DNA from: Lineus longissimus
Taxonomy: Eukaryota > Nemertea > Pilidiophora > Heteronemertea > Lineidae
NCBI RefSeq assembly: GCF_910592395.1
Contig: NC_088326.1
Coordinates: 12,717,001-12,781,000 of the forward strand
Reading direction: 5' to 3'
DNA length: 64,000 nucleotides
Numbering within the stretch: position 1 is the stretch's first letter; each line of letters begins with the position of its first letter. Below the pieces are notes generated by a model. That model was not told where the DNA came from. It saw only the letters and a program-made list of their open reading frames with translations, and searched no databases. This document shows, piece after piece, positions 22,744 through 34,382 of the stretch. The translations under genes and the position numbers were made by a program.

Positions 22744-22965
22744 CATTACGTTTAGTACTTCCCGCTATCTCGCAGTTAAAGGAATTTAGGCCTAGACCAT
22801 TACGCAGTCTATTGTCTTTAAACAAAGCCCGCTCGCACCTAGGCCTAAATTCCCGTTGTTCTACACTTTTATCAAAGGGTTATCGGGGCAAATCTTGATC
22901 ACATCGACCCCCGCGAAACAGCGTCCATGTTAGGTCTAAACCGGCAAGGGCACAAAGACGTATTG
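22744..22965 (-). mobile_element. Family A foldback MITE, copy 3 (inverted)
   Basis: On the plus strand it starts CATTACGTTTAGTAC, carries the hairpin arms GAATTTAGGCCTAG and CTAGGCCTAAATTC and ends GGGCACAAAGACGTATTG. One of the better preserved copies, including the segment around ATCAAAGGGTTATCGGGGCA. Confidence 0.8.
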
Positions 22966-23409
22966 CCATTCTCTCGATATTTCGTGAGACAACCAGTCAC
23001 TATTTTAGCACAGTATCACTTCTTCAATCAGCCCACGTATAGCAACCAATACAGACGACGAAGGATGACGTTTTGCCTAAAGAGCTTTTTATGCCACGCC
23101 CATCTGAAACCTTGGAAACGAATCAAGCTGACTGCTGCTGCCTTCTGCGAGAAAACTGTGCAACTATGCTAGAAATAACTTGGTGGGACCCTCTTACTGA
23201 TCCACATTTGGCTAACTGTGTGTACAGTAGCCTATATCTTGATGATGGTCTCGTTATGTAGGCCTGCTCTAAAACTTAGGGCCGAAGCCCAAGGGGCGGT
23301 GATGGTGGTGGGAAGGGGTAGCGGAGGGGGTGTAATTGGGTGGTAAATGCATTGTCTTGCGTCATCAGTTACCGTTCTATAGATGGCGCTCGAATAGTTT
23401 GCTTGAAGT
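22966..23409. other. Stretch without a supported gene
   Basis: I see nothing firm. The sequence near 23280-23340 is locally G-rich (GGGGCGGTGATGGTGGTGGG). Confidence 0.5.
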
Positions 23410-23815
23410 ATTTTTGTTGGTCCTGTTTGTAATGTTGGATCCGTTTTTGATGTTGTTTAGTTCAGTGTGTATAATGTTTGATATTGTTAGTGTTTGTTGG
23501 TTGTGTTTATGATGTTTGTTAGTTCTGTTTGTAATGTTTGTTGGATCGATGTGTAGTGTATGTAGGTTCTGTTTGTAATGTTTGTTGGTTCGTTGTGTAG
23601 TGTCTGTAGGTTCTGTTTGTAATGTTTGTTGGTTCGTTGTGTAGTGTCTGTAGGTTCTGTTTGTAATGTTTGTTGGTTCGTGGTGTAGTGTATGTAGGTT
23701 CTGTTTGTAGTGTTTGTTGGTTCTGTGTGTTAAGTTTGTTTGATCTGTGTGTAATGATTGGCTCAGTTTGTAATATTTGTTGGTTCTGCTTGCAAAGGAT
23801 GTATGATTGTTTGTG
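23410..23815. repeat. Minisatellite of 44-bp units (two related halves)
   Basis: The core, about 23521-23720, has four to five units of 44 bp. Each combines GGTTCTGTTTGTAATGTTTG and GGTTCGTTGTGTAGTGTCTG-type halves, which are themselves related, so the array probably grew from a 22-bp repeat. Flanks on both sides hold degraded units (T- and G-rich, little C). The 100-codon minus-strand frame across it (repeated TNITNRTYRHYT) is a by-product of the composition. Confidence 0.9.
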
Positions 23816-24720
23816 ACACATGTAACTTACTGTTGTGTGTGGTTTCTCGGTCTTTGATGATTTACTACTTTTTGCCAGATGTGTGATTGTTGTTGAACAT
23901 GAATTTGAGGTGTTTGTTAAATTGTTGTTGATTTGTTGTTTGAAACATGTCGTTGTTTTTGATGTGTTATTGTGATCTGTAATGTGATTTGCTGATCAGT
24001 GATTTATGGTTGCCATAATCTGTCACTGTTGTTTCGGATGTCTTTAAAAATATATGATTTTGTTGAAATATTGTTGTGTCCGTAATCTTTCTTTGTCTTT
24101 CATATCATGTATATGTTGTGTATATGCATTCGCTTGTGATTCCAGACCTTCATTGATTTTTTGCAGATTGTTGCGAGTAAATGTGAATTAGACCAACTGC
24201 TATTAGCCTAAGTGTTGTTGCCATAACTTTAAGCAGTATATTGTGATGTAGATTGTAACTCTGATAACCATTTCCTTTTGGATTTTGTATATCTTTGTCT
24301 TTGTTTGAACATTTCAGAATATATATATTCATATTCATGATATTTTTTGATAAAATCATCGTCAAGGTCGAGTAAAGGAAAAAAGCCATTCTCACCATAC
24401 TGTGCGAATCGGACTGTGTTATAAACAATGCTTCTTTATCTTAGAATTGCATTTCAGGAAGATGTTCTTGGCCGCCACGTGAAATCAGAAAAGGCCTAGA
24501 GTTGTCTGGCAGAAACTAATTCAAGCCACTGTAAGATTAGGTCCAGTCATCAATATATTCAAAGATGGGGCCTTTTAAAGAAGAACTGCCACTTACATTA
24601 GCCCCTGGCCATGTATAGATAGAAATCTAGGCCCTTCCTTCCTTCATGCATCAGCTACTGAATACAACTACAAGGGAAGCGAACGAAATTCGTAACTTAT
24701 TCAGTTGTTCTTTCGATCAT
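23816..24720. other. Stretch without a supported gene
   Basis: T/G-rich low-complexity sequence continues to about 24130 (TTGTTGTTTG, TGTTGTTG runs). Beyond that I see nothing supportable. Confidence 0.5.
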
Positions 24721-24880
24721 CAGATGGCGACACTCTTTTCTCTTCGGCTTCGACTCTATTCTTATTCCCAAGATGGCGATTGTGTTGTACCTCTTACTCT
24801 ACAGATGGCGATAGTGTTGCCTCCAAGAGGGACACCTTTTACTCTGAGAGTCTTTTCTGTCTAATGGCGATAGTGTTTTC
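24721..24880 (+). repeat. Diverged repeat with four ATGGCGA motifs
   Basis: ATGGCGA occurs at 24724, 24773, 24805 and 24864, mostly as AGATGGCGA and followed by (T)(A)GTGTT or CACTC. Intervening text (TCTTTTCT, CTCTTACTCT, TTTTACTCTGAG) is also loosely repeated. This is a decayed tandem repeat. The motif resembles the YY1 core AAGATGGCG. Confidence 0.55.
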
Positions 24881-25123
24881 TTGTGAGACTCTCACGGCTC
24901 CGAGAATGCAACATCCCTATTACAATAGATAGGGATTTGAACTACTGGGGTACGATTATAACTGCCGGTGTAGACGTTTGAAATGTCCTAGGATATAGTG
25001 TCAGGGGAGCAATGATTATATCATGCAATTTTATCATATTCGGCAAGCCAAGCCGTCAATAGCATATTGCCCGAAACCAAATCACCGCCCATTTTATGTT
25101 TGATTTTTTCACGTCAAACTTAC

Positions 25124-25196
25124 ATCGTGCATATTAAGCAGGAATATGGTTACCATGGAGATTGCTGCAGATGTTCTTATCAATATGGATTCTTTG
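25124..25196 (-). CDS. Exon-like segment with hydrophobic peptide, 73 nt
   Basis: The acceptor has one of the best pyrimidine tracts in the window (CTTTTCTCTTCGTTCCCCTCGAG) and the donor is CACGAT|GTAAGTTTG. After one base of a split codon the frame reads KESILIRTSAAISMVTIFLL and NMHD, ending in phase 0. That is a short polar lead followed by a membrane-like stretch. It could be one transmembrane exon of a receptor or channel, but one exon is too little to say. No adjacent exon was linked. Confidence 0.28.
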
Positions 25197-26247
25197 CTCG
25201 AGGGGAACGAAGAGAAAAGTGGAAATTCGAGTTTTGAAATCCAATGACATTTTACATACAGCTGTGGAGTGCCAGTCATAGAAGAAATAGAACATGACAT
25301 ACTACAAGTATTGGTCTCTCAAGAAATGACTTTAGACTCTATTTCTTCTTTAAATTCGGCTGATGTCATCTTCATCCCAAGCCTGATGAGGTAACAAATT
25401 ATATTTCCTGATACAATCAAGACAGTCCAATTTGCACGCACGTGATTGCAAGTTGGATCATGTTGATTGAGTCATTTCCGATGTAGGATGAACTGTTATT
25501 ATGATGCTGTTTTTTCTGGTAAATGGCAACACCGTAGTATCGATAAATAAATTGCACGGGGATTGGCAATGTCCTGTTTTGTCAGAGAAAGTTTAAAGGG
25601 GAAGTTCATCCGAATATTTAATGTAATCTGCTCCTATTCTTGACTAGATTGCGCCAGCCGTATAAATTACAAGATATATACAGCCGGTGTATGAACGTCT
25701 GCTCTTGTTCCCATATTCCCATGTTCCCATATTCTAATAGACAAGGAACGCTGATTCATATTTTAGCTCTTGTGTTTACTTTTAAGCCTTGAATATCCAA
25801 TTATTCTTTCTACCTAAAAAAATACATGTTCATCAAAACTCGTGATTGATTTTATTTGCGCCATTCGTGCCAGAAATTTCGAGGCCACCAGCCCTGTTCA
25901 TCGCTATCTGGGTTTTCCGGATAAGGATGGGTCCCATTCATAGCTCGAGATGGTATCGGCGCCGATATATCTGTAATTGTCAATAATATCTCGTTCCCTT
26001 TGGCCATCACATTTTTAGAGATTGCCTGAATTGAGGTATCAAAAAACATCCATGCATGTAGTTTACGAAATAAAAATACATTTGACATCCGGATTTCGAT
26101 CTGTCAACAATAAATTTGCCAAATTGCTCAGCAGTTTCTTAATCAAATATCAAGTTCAACTGTCATCACCTCTCCCCGCATAAAAACTACAATAAAACAA
26201 CCCCGGGCCGTGTAATTGCACTTTTGACACTCCTCAATGCTTTCAAA
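25197..26247. other. Stretch without a supported gene
   Basis: Only a tiny TTCCCATA repeat (about 25709-25735) is seen. Confidence 0.5.
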
Positions 26248-26413
26248 ATGGCCACTGGCAAGCGGAAACAAACACCGCCCCAGGGTATTCTGGGAAATCC
26301 CTTTTACTTCCGGCAAGGCACCTTTGATTGCTGCGTTTGTCAGGGGTATGGGGGACACTATTACATGATCAATCATCGATGGAAAGATGAGAGCCTCTTT
26401 GTCGGATTTCAAG
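26248..26413 (+). CDS. Possible first exon, 55 codons, unrecognised
   Basis: ATG at 26248 in good initiation context (CAAAATGG) opens a frame reading MATGKRKQTPPQGILGNPFY, FRQGTFDCCVCQGYGGHYYM and INHRWKDESLFVGFQ. It ends one base into a codon at donor CAAG|GTAGGC. Features are a basic start, a CCVC cysteine cluster and a Gly/Tyr/His-rich middle. The frame stays open for 90 more codons into the would-be intron, and the antisense frame is also open, which weakens the case. No second exon was identified. Confidence 0.22.
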
Positions 26414-26682
26414 GTAGGCCTATTTTTATCATAGAAAGCAATGTGTCCATTTCTATTTCCTTTAGTGGAAGGGTCGTGAAGTACATTAAGAATGTTAGAG
26501 TTACATTAACAGTGCCACCTATGAACATTTCTTTAACTGATGGTTTTCTCAAGCCTTTGGTCTCTCTTGTCAAAGACTTAATCGTCGTTCATAGCTCCTC
26601 CGATGGTAGGGTTGCAAAACTTGCCTGTGCGACCCTGTCTATCAATTCTTTTAATCAAAAGTGTAACTCGAGGCAATCTTAA

Positions 26683-27324
26683 TCTTCACCGGGAACATCA
26701 AATGACTTTTGGTGAATGACTAAATTATGTAGTAAATATTTTCTAACGCTTGATTTGGCTTTGAGAGGTGACAGATTTATTAGAAAGAGGTTTCAGACAA
26801 TTTACGATTAAGGTTTCAACTTCAGTTTGAAATACCCCTCTCCTCATGACAATGTGGTCAAATTGATGAAAGACCTCAGTATAATATATCATTTTTGCTA
26901 TCACTGACATACAGTAGTCACTGAAAAATCCTTCAAATAGTTCAAGCCATACTCTTTTAGTAAATTATCGCAGCATGAAGAGCATTCATGAGAACTCTGT
27001 CATCATTTCAGCCCTAAGGGCTATACATCCCAAGAGATCGAGGACAAATCATCAAAAAAGCTAAAAGGCGTGTTTTAGGACACATTTGGGGATTTTAGGC
27101 GAGAACTTCAGAGAGCAATTGCTTGTCTTCCTGCAAGTTCATTAGGCCACTTCAAAGAGACCCTAGGCGACCTCTCCCTTGATTTTTGCGGGATGGTCTC
27201 GGTTAGTCAGAGCTTGAAGAAACTCACACGTTTGTAGGATGGGTAATGATGAGTTCAAACGACAAATAATTGACGGCATTGATAACGCTTGAGGGTTGAA
27301 AGTGTTTTTTTTTAATGAAAGCGG
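26683..27324. other. Stretch without a supported gene
   Basis: Nothing supportable seen. Confidence 0.5.
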
Positions 27325-27610
27325 ATGAAGTACTTTCATTCTGAAAAATTTTCAAAGCCAATATTTTTTGGGGCTGATGATGTTTCTTCATTTCGAGCAG
27401 AAAAAAACAAGTGAAAAACATTTTTGGACTCAGAAATTGTTTTGTTTCATCCTTCAGAGTTGAATTTTTTCATAAGTTCAAAATTCTGAAAAATTTGCAA
27501 AGCCAAATTTTTTTGGGGCTGATGATGATGTTTCTTCATTTTGAGCTAAAAAAAACAAGTGAAAAAAATTTTTGGACTCAGAAATGTTTTCATCCTTCAG
27601 AGTTGATTTT
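27325..27610 (+). repeat. Dimer of a 146-bp repeat (partner at 43637-43922)
   Basis: Two head-to-tail units, about 145 bases apart, share GGGGCTGATGATG, TTTCTTCATTT, AACAAGTGAAAAA, TTTTTGGACTCAGAAAT and CATCCTTCAGAGTTGA. The same dimer is present in the opposite orientation at 43637-43922. No coding signal; the AT-rich frames are accidental. Confidence 0.9.
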
Positions 27611-28993
27611 GTGTGCTTTACCTACAGGCAACGTACACAGAAACTGGTCATATTGGAATAAACTTTAACTTAACCTTTACATAACCTGTGTCCACTGCAA
27701 CAAAGGCAGCATCACTAACTGCAAGAAGCACAATGTGTAAGATGCACTGACCTTGAAGCGTCACCTTGCGATGACGTCCAAGGTTAAATCCCATTGTAGT
27801 CCAATGTCTGATTGAAGGTTTCATTCCCTCTGTGCGATACACTAGAAATGTTAAGATATCTGGTGCTGTGGAAAAAAGTCTGAGTTTGGTTGTTGAAAAG
27901 CACGATGCTTTATTAGTCAGAGTCGTTGAGTCTTAACGCTAAGGTTCGAATGGGATAAACTCGGGTATGAAGTTTGCATGAAATGAAATTGAAATACGAC
28001 CAGACTCTCCGAACATGTTCGCGACCCCAAGTGCCTTTTATTGGTCTCCTAAAAGTTAGATATAGAGTGAGCAACAGAACTGACAGTTTCTAACTGTGTT
28101 TGCTTTTAAAACCAACCATATTGGCACAATCCGTATTGGGGAGTTCTAAACTGTATAGGCGTTCTCCCGGATAGGCGTGGTATACTCAAATCAAACACAC
28201 TATACTCTCCATACGTCAAAACATGTATCTCCGACTCGGTAAGACGGTATAAACATTTTTTATCAAGAAAATCTATCCCTTCGTTTCTTGCCAAGGTGTC
28301 GATCATCGTAACTTATGCGGCAAATTAGCACTTTTTACAACAATCATCGAGGCTTTCGCGCAGAGGTCAACGCCAGGGGCAGAAAAACACGATCAGATGA
28401 TTTTTTTATGATTCGCGTGCAAGGAAACGGAGTCCAAATAATCATACAGATGTTGTTAGATTTAATCGATGATGTGATTTTTTATAACCTTTGGGCAATT
28501 CTGATTATAGTCAGACTTTAATTTAAAGAATGCCACAAACTTCTTCTGAATGTCATTGTCAGCTCAATTTTTTAGTGACCTCTGGGTGATTTTTCGGTTT
28601 GGCTGACGTTGAATAATTCGATTTGAATGCATAATGTTTTTTTCATCAGATTGATTTCATGATCTGGTTCTCGCTGGAGCTTCGAGATCTGATTATGAAT
28701 TCGGCGAAAATAAAATCAAGTTGTAGAGGAGAACTTAAAGAACCTGCCACCAACGTTTTGACAGAAGAGGGCAATCGTTGGGAAGTAGCTTGAAACGGGG
28801 TAGAGTAAACACAGATGGTCCATGGATAGATTACAAGAGAAGGACACTAGCAGTGGCAAGGAACGTAGGACAGATCTTCTTCGGGGGAAGAAAGCATTCG
28901 ATTTAATGCGAGATACGAATTGGTGCCTTATCCCGCTCGAGACAAGGCGGACACTGCTTGTGATACTACATGAAAGCGGGCCAGTCCCTGTTT
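27611..28993. other. Stretch without a supported gene
   Basis: No array seen. A minus-strand frame at 27648-27842 and a plus-strand frame at 28822-29082 look moderately protein-like but lack good paired splice sites. Confidence 0.5.
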
Positions 28994-29215
28994 CATTACG
29001 TTTAATTTCTCTTGCCGTTTTGGGCCTGACGACCCTCTTGAAATCAGTTTCGTTGAGTCAATGTTATCATGAATCGCCCTGATAGACCTTTGATAAGGCA
29101 GTAAATGAATGGGAATTTAGGCCTAGCACGAGCGGGCTTTGTTTAAAGACAATAGACCGTAATGGGCTAGGCCTAAATTCTGTTAACTGCAAGGTAAGGG
29201 GCAGATAACGAAATG
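28994..29215 (+). mobile_element. Family A foldback MITE, copy 4
   Basis: Starts CATTACGTTTAATTTC, with TTGCCG shortly after, and ends GGGGCAGATAACGAAATG. The hairpin left arm (GGAATTTAGGCCTAG) is followed directly by CACGAGCGGG, so it lacks a GTG found in other copies. The right arm CTAGGCCTAAATTC is intact. Confidence 0.8.
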
Positions 29216-29874
29216 CTGATGTCCGGCGAACAAGAAGACCGTGTGAATTCGTAAGAAACTTTGAATGCTGAAGCACATTTTGCAAATATCGCCAAATCAT
29301 TTTTTTGATTCCGCATAAAATTAGAAAAAATACCAGTTACCATGTTTACAGAGCGAAATTAGACTGTCTCCGCTGTCAACAACTCAGTATCTTTTTTTGT
29401 GTTTTTCTGAGCACAAAAAAACATCATGTAAACGCTATAATAATGAACGGCGTTGATAGATCATCAGTGAAGAATAATCGTTTCAGAATTGCTTCCAACA
29501 TAGCCATTACAATGAAAATACAGCCTATTAGCACCGAATAATGCATAATGCACACGCCTACCGATTAGTTGCAGTATTTTTCTTTCCTTTTAAAATTCTT
29601 TTGTGTTTTTTCGGAATCAGTGGACGCGCATTACGCGTCATGATAATAATCATCCTCTTAAAAAACGATCGTACGACGCCATTATCCTTTCAACGATGGC
29701 GCGTGCAGCGGCCATTAGGCCAGAGCAATGATTCTGTGGTTCCTTTGCTCCAAATCGAAGCTCGTGTGATTTTAAAATAAAATTGACGTGTTTATTTTAT
29801 TTGTAGGCGTTTCCTGTGACCTGTTCCAAAATTAAAGCTTTTATTCCAGAATGAACTAAAATACTGTGATCCTT
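29216..29874. other. Stretch without a supported gene
   Basis: Nothing supportable seen between two family A copies. Confidence 0.5.
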
Positions 29875-30058
29875 TCGATCTATCGACCCGTGTGAAAGCT
29901 ATTTTACGGCGATAATTGTTATCGAAATTGGCCTTGATAACCCTTCGATAAGACAGTAGAACAATGAGAATTTAGGCCTAGGAGCGAGCGGGCTCTGTTT
30001 AAAGAAAATAGACCGTCGAATGGGCTAGGCCTAAATTCAGGTGGCAAAAAACGTAATG
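29875..30058 (+). mobile_element. Family A foldback MITE, copy 5
   Basis: Carries GATAACCCTTCGATAAGACAGTAG, broken by small changes relative to other copies, both hairpin arms, and the end AAAAAACGTAATG. The left end is degraded, so the start is approximate. It lies only 660 bases from copy 4. Confidence 0.75.
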
Positions 30059-30250
30059 TTTGATATAAACATGGGTTCTGGCAGACGATAAGCTCGGACT
30101 TAATATTACGTGGCCTCGTTATCATTTGCCTCAACATGATTGGTCCACATTTGCATTTCTCAATCCAATGCACCTGTTTTAAACTCGCACCGTCTTCCAG
30201 CCAACTGCACAATAATAATTACAATATAGAAAATAGGATTTTTTTATTAG

Positions 30251-30318
30251 GACCCTCAGCGAGATAAAAAGGTTTTCTCATCAATTTTTGAAGTGGGCGC
30301 TGGTTGGCTTTTTTCGAT
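30251..30318 (+). other. Weak exon-like segment, 68 nt
   Basis: Acceptor GGATTTTTTTATTAG and consensus donor CGAT|GTAAGTATT bound 68 bases with two open frames (DPQRDKKVFSSIFEVGAGWL or TLSEIKRFSHQFLKWALVGF). The strand and frame cannot be settled and there are no linked exons. Confidence 0.15.
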
Positions 30319-30709
30319 GTAAGTATTTGATATCGCTTGCTATGCTGGCAGAGATGAGAGGATCGACGTGGGTCTGCTCAATATGAGACGACTTGATGTA
30401 AGGAAGTTTCCTTTTGAAAATCTTTCGCAGATTACAGACTTTTCTAATTCATGCCGGTCTCAGCCCTTAAAAGCCTAGGCCGTTTGTATCTGTATCATTG
30501 TCTTGTGGCTGAGATAAATAGAAACTATGACATTGCTATCGTGCAGTTATCTATGTGTAACATTATTTCAATTTTTTGTTTGATTTCTGATATAAGGTTT
30601 ATATCTTCTTCAGTTTCAATCTTATTCTACAAAATTCCATTTTTCAAATTTATTTCTTCATTTTCATTGATATCCAATGGTATATGACTTCGCACTCCTT
30701 ATGAGATTA

Positions 30710-30887
30710 TTTTAACATATTCTTAGTTAAGTTTCTCGTCAGTTTCGTTGACATGTCCTTGTTAGATTCATCCTAATTGGGAATCTTACAAGCATCGTGT
30801 AACGAATGTGCATTTAACAGTATTCGAAGTTGAACAAGATCTTAACGAAGTATCGAATAAAAATATTATCTTGAATTTCGACCAAGG
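30710..30887 (-). mobile_element. Family B element, inverted diverged copy
   Basis: The reverse complement begins CCTTGGTCGAAATTCAAGAT (ending at plus-strand 30887) and contains ATTCGTTACACGATGCTTGT and AAGATTC, matching the complete copy at 20264-20499. The far end near 30710 is degraded. Confidence 0.5.
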
Positions 30888-32280
30888 ATCATTCCTTGCA
30901 GTCCACAGATTTCGTTGAGTAATCTAATTCTGCATCAAGGGTCTTCCAATGCAGTTACAATCCCTTCATCATCATCTCGGATACACTGGTGGTTCCTCGT
31001 AAAAACTAATACAGTACTCCACGGAGTCTGAATAGCACGTTTCCTTGGTTACTCATTAAAAACTCTCAGCTTCGATTTCTTAGCAATGACGAATCCACCC
31101 GAAAATAGCGATTTTGCAGTACATTTCCTCACACATATCCACTGATTCTGTACCCCAAGTTAGATTGAGGACCATTTCATATGATCTGTGAAGTAGGTGG
31201 TACTACGATTATTAAAAATGCCATGATTACAGACCGGTATCGCTTTTGAAAAGTTCTCATTGTGGTCAAATTGGAATCGTGTAATATCGAGTGGTGTTCC
31301 TTCTTCTTCTGTCTTCTTCTTTAGTTTAAAGGAGTATTCTGGCTGTGTTCATTGTATTTCCTGAAGGTTCAGAAAACAATATAATTTCTAGTACACAGTA
31401 CTGTAATGCAGTTTTGCTGAACTTAAAACTTGCTGAAATTCAAGTTCGTCTACAACGACGCTCTTCAAATTTTTATTCAGTGCACTCTTACATAATTATA
31501 AATACATTGAGTTTCCTGATGATTACTTGTCTTCTTGATCCTTAAAAATCCCAACTGTCAGAATTTCACAACTCATGTGATTTTTGAATTGTGGAGGTTC
31601 AGTGCAGCGTGGATTTACAAATCACTGCCCCATGCATGCCAGGCGTCCATGCAATCACATTCAGCGTAAATTCACCCTTACGGACCCCCATCCCAGTGTT
31701 GCAATCGCCATTATTATAAGCAAAAAGATTCTTTCCATCAACCTTTTTATAAAATATCCTCCTCGTAACATATTTCTAGCTCTAAATTATAATGTTCAGC
31801 ATTATATTTTTTTGTCTAATCTCGACAGCTCAGCAAAAACGTGTGTTTATGTCAATGATACTTTTAGGTGAAGATGATGAAACTCGAAATGTCGGTTTAT
31901 TTGTACGAATCAGATCCGGTGAATAAGAATGATTTCTTTCAAAAGATAGCCAAGGTGTCTTGAAATATCGTACTGGCATAAGTACAGAAAAGTAATCACC
32001 AATAGCGAGCAAGGTTTCACAACGAAAACTGGCGAGTTTTAGGTTTTTACCCCATTTTCCGTAATGCTAATCCTTTGAAATCCGAAACACGTTTTTATAC
32101 CATTTTCTACGATGTCATTCGCTGAAGATATTTTCTTTTGCCATGCTTAGCATTTAAGGTATTCTTTGTTGGAACTCGAGGAAACTACACAAATGCATTT
32201 GTCATGTGATATGGTGCAGCTTTGGTTTGTTTTTGATTGAAACCTTACGAGGAAATTCGAGGTTTTTGCGTCCTTCGCTT
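30888..32280. other. Stretch without a supported gene
   Basis: Nothing supportable seen. Short open frames near 31345-31871 are AT-rich and unsupported. Confidence 0.5.
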
Positions 32281-32292
32281 TATGTGAAAAGG

Positions 32293-32345
32293 TATAAAAG
32301 GCAGGTTTCACAAGCCTACGTTTCGCAGGTAAAAGGTTAGTAAGT
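32293..32345 (+). promoter_or_regulatory. TATA box with downstream donor-like sites
   Basis: TATAAAAG at 32293-32300 is a consensus TATA box in a GC-poor setting. Thirty bases on, a start site near 32323 would be followed by two donor-like sites, CGCAG|GTAAAAG and GTTA|GTAAGTACG, as expected for a short untranslated first exon. No downstream coding exon on this strand was found nearby, so this is a signal-only call. Confidence 0.25.
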
Positions 32346-32741
32346 ACGAGGTATATTTAAACGCCATCCTAGCAGTACAGTGTAAGGTGAGACGAACAAG
32401 ACCTTCAGTGAGGTATCAATTCCTTAACCACTGATGACAGCAGTCCTTGGCAGTGTGATCTTTGTTTTCAAAAGAACTCAGAAGGTCCTATGTCTTATTT
32501 TCCCCTGCAACACTAAACACTGAATCTACCCATTTGCGGCCATCTTTGAAACTTTGGATACATGTAGTTGACCGTTTCACCCTCAGCCCCGCCGTATTTT
32601 TCGTTGCTACCGGAACCCACGTGAAATGAATCATAATTTCTGCGAATGAAAAGGCGTGGCATCGACCCACCTGCCTGTAATCTCCTGTATTATTCTAATC
32701 TCATTGCCTCAGGAGTAGAGTTTCCTCCATTTGATGTCTTA

Positions 32742-32950
32742 AAGTGCATTATACAATGGGCTCGAATCCCATAACGTTTTCTGCATCTATCTTTTTGAAT
32801 TTATAATCCTAAAGTGTATTTTGGACTTGCCAATGTTGAGCTAATTTAAGTGCATTATACAATGGGCTAGATAGAATCCCTTATGTTTTTGCATCTATCT
32901 TAGTTTTTGAGCTCAATAGTTATTTAGTGTATTTTAACTTACTGATATCA
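32742..32950. repeat. Two-copy tandem repeat, 107-bp spacing
   Basis: AAGTGCATTATACAATGGGC at 32742 recurs at about 32849. It is followed in both by GAATCCC-T-A-GTTTT, TGCATCTATCTT, TTTTTGA and AGTGTATTTT. Copies are moderately diverged. Confidence 0.85.
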
Positions 32951-33723
32951 TAACTTGTATTCAACAAATGAAATAAGGCTATTAATTCAAACACACAAAG
33001 AATCGCAGTACGATTTCTGCATATCATCTTGTGGAGCTGAAAATGCATTAAGATGTCATCCATCATGTAGTCAAAATGACTGCATTTAACTTATATTATC
33101 ACTTCCACATGGGACTTTTATAATTTGATTATTTATGTGCATATATGGATGTACGTTCTCCACCTTCCTCATTCGATGTCAAATATGACACATTGAGAAA
33201 TAGACCTACATGTGTGAGATTCTAGGGTTAATACGACTCTAACATAGCACCTTCCCTCAAGCAGTGGCAACTTCTTAAATTCACACATACAATTTTTAAC
33301 ATATTCTTTAGCTCAAATTCAGTTCCCCTCTGTACGTGATTAAATAATAAAAGCGTTGCCATGGAAACGGAAAATGTACCGTTCTGGCAGTTGATTTTGC
33401 AGAGGCGGTTAAAATTTTGAAGACTTCCTTCAGGCGACTTTTCAACCAAGAGGGTTTCTTGCCCAAGATGTGAATAAGTGCAAGCAGCAAGGACGAGAAT
33501 GGCACTCAAATCGTATGCATAATTCTGGTTCTAACATTTCACCGGTGATCCTTGTAAACAATATTCAAATCGAATTCGAATGTCATGATATGTTAGACTA
33601 TTTAACGAAAATTACGCTAATTCGAAAATATATTCGAAACTAATAAATCGAGAACTATTCAAATAAATTTCATTCATTCGTAAAGATTTTCGTATAAGTC
33701 ACTCGAATTGCTCGTTCATCTGT
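32951..33723. other. Stretch without a supported gene
   Basis: Nothing supportable seen. TTCGAA-rich text near 33570-33660 (ATTCGAAT, TTCGAAAATATATTCGAAAC) is low complexity. Confidence 0.5.
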
Positions 33724-33917
33724 CATTGTTGGTTAAAACCATGAAGGCTGTTTCGCCAGGTTGATGTTATCATGATTTGTCCTGATGATCATTTGAGAAA
33801 AGAGTCGAACAATAGGAATTTAGGCCGAGGTGCGAGCGGGTTTTGTTTAACGACAATAGACCGTCCAGGTTAGGCCTAAATTCTTTCGCCTGCGAGGTAA
33901 TGGACAAAAACGTAATG
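33724..33917 (+). mobile_element. Family A foldback MITE, copy 6
   Basis: More diverged. The left hairpin arm reads GGAATTTAGGCCGAG and the right GTTAGGCCTAAATTC, with a shortened loop. The element ends GACAAAAACGTAATG. Confidence 0.7.
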
Positions 33918-34168
33918 GAGCAGTAAAGGTGCTCATTACGACGATGCAAGACGAATTTCAAGCATTCGAAATGACACTTGAAATGAACGACATCGAAAAT
34001 GAGTTAAAGTGGTCAAGATGTGTCATGTGTGTCCAACAATCGGTCACGACGGACGGGTCTGAAGCTTCAATGATCGACATTGCCAATTTTTGAAAAGAAA
34101 TTCTGTGTCATCACCCTTAAAGCGATGCTCGTTTCGGTTCGGTAACCATATTAAATTTTACAAGTAAA

Positions 34169-34382
34169 CATACGTTTATTTGCCCTGCCGGTTTAGGCCT
34201 ATGAAGTCCCAGGGAAGGTGTTTCGTAGAGGCCGATGTTATCAATATTTGCTCCGATAACCCTTTGATAAGACTGTAGAACAATCGGAATTTAGGCCTAG
34301 GTGCGAGCGGGCTTCGATCGTCTTTTGATGAGCTAGGCCTGAATTATTCTAACTGGGAGGTTAGGGGCATATTGACGTGATG
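34169..34382 (+). mobile_element. Family A foldback MITE, copy 7 (loop deletion)
   Basis: Best preserved left end (CATACGTTTATTTGCCCTGC). The hairpin loop lacks the GTTTAAAGACAATAGACC portion and reads GGGCTTCGATCGTCTTTTGA instead. Ends GGGGCATATTGACGTGATG. Copies 6 and 7 are 250 bases apart in the same orientation. Confidence 0.78.

Noticed and set aside
23519-23821. 100-codon Asn/Thr/His-rich minus-strand frame
   Set aside because: A by-product of the T/G-rich 44-bp minisatellite, with no start or splice context.
23827-23880. Minus-strand exon ending at the strong donor ACA|GTAAGTTAC
   Set aside because: No pyrimidine tract or acceptor upstream.
27648-27842. Minus-strand frame reading SDAAFVAVDTG, faintly like the first motif of DEDD exonucleases
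   Set aside because: The following acidic residue of that motif is absent and the likeness is only a few residues.
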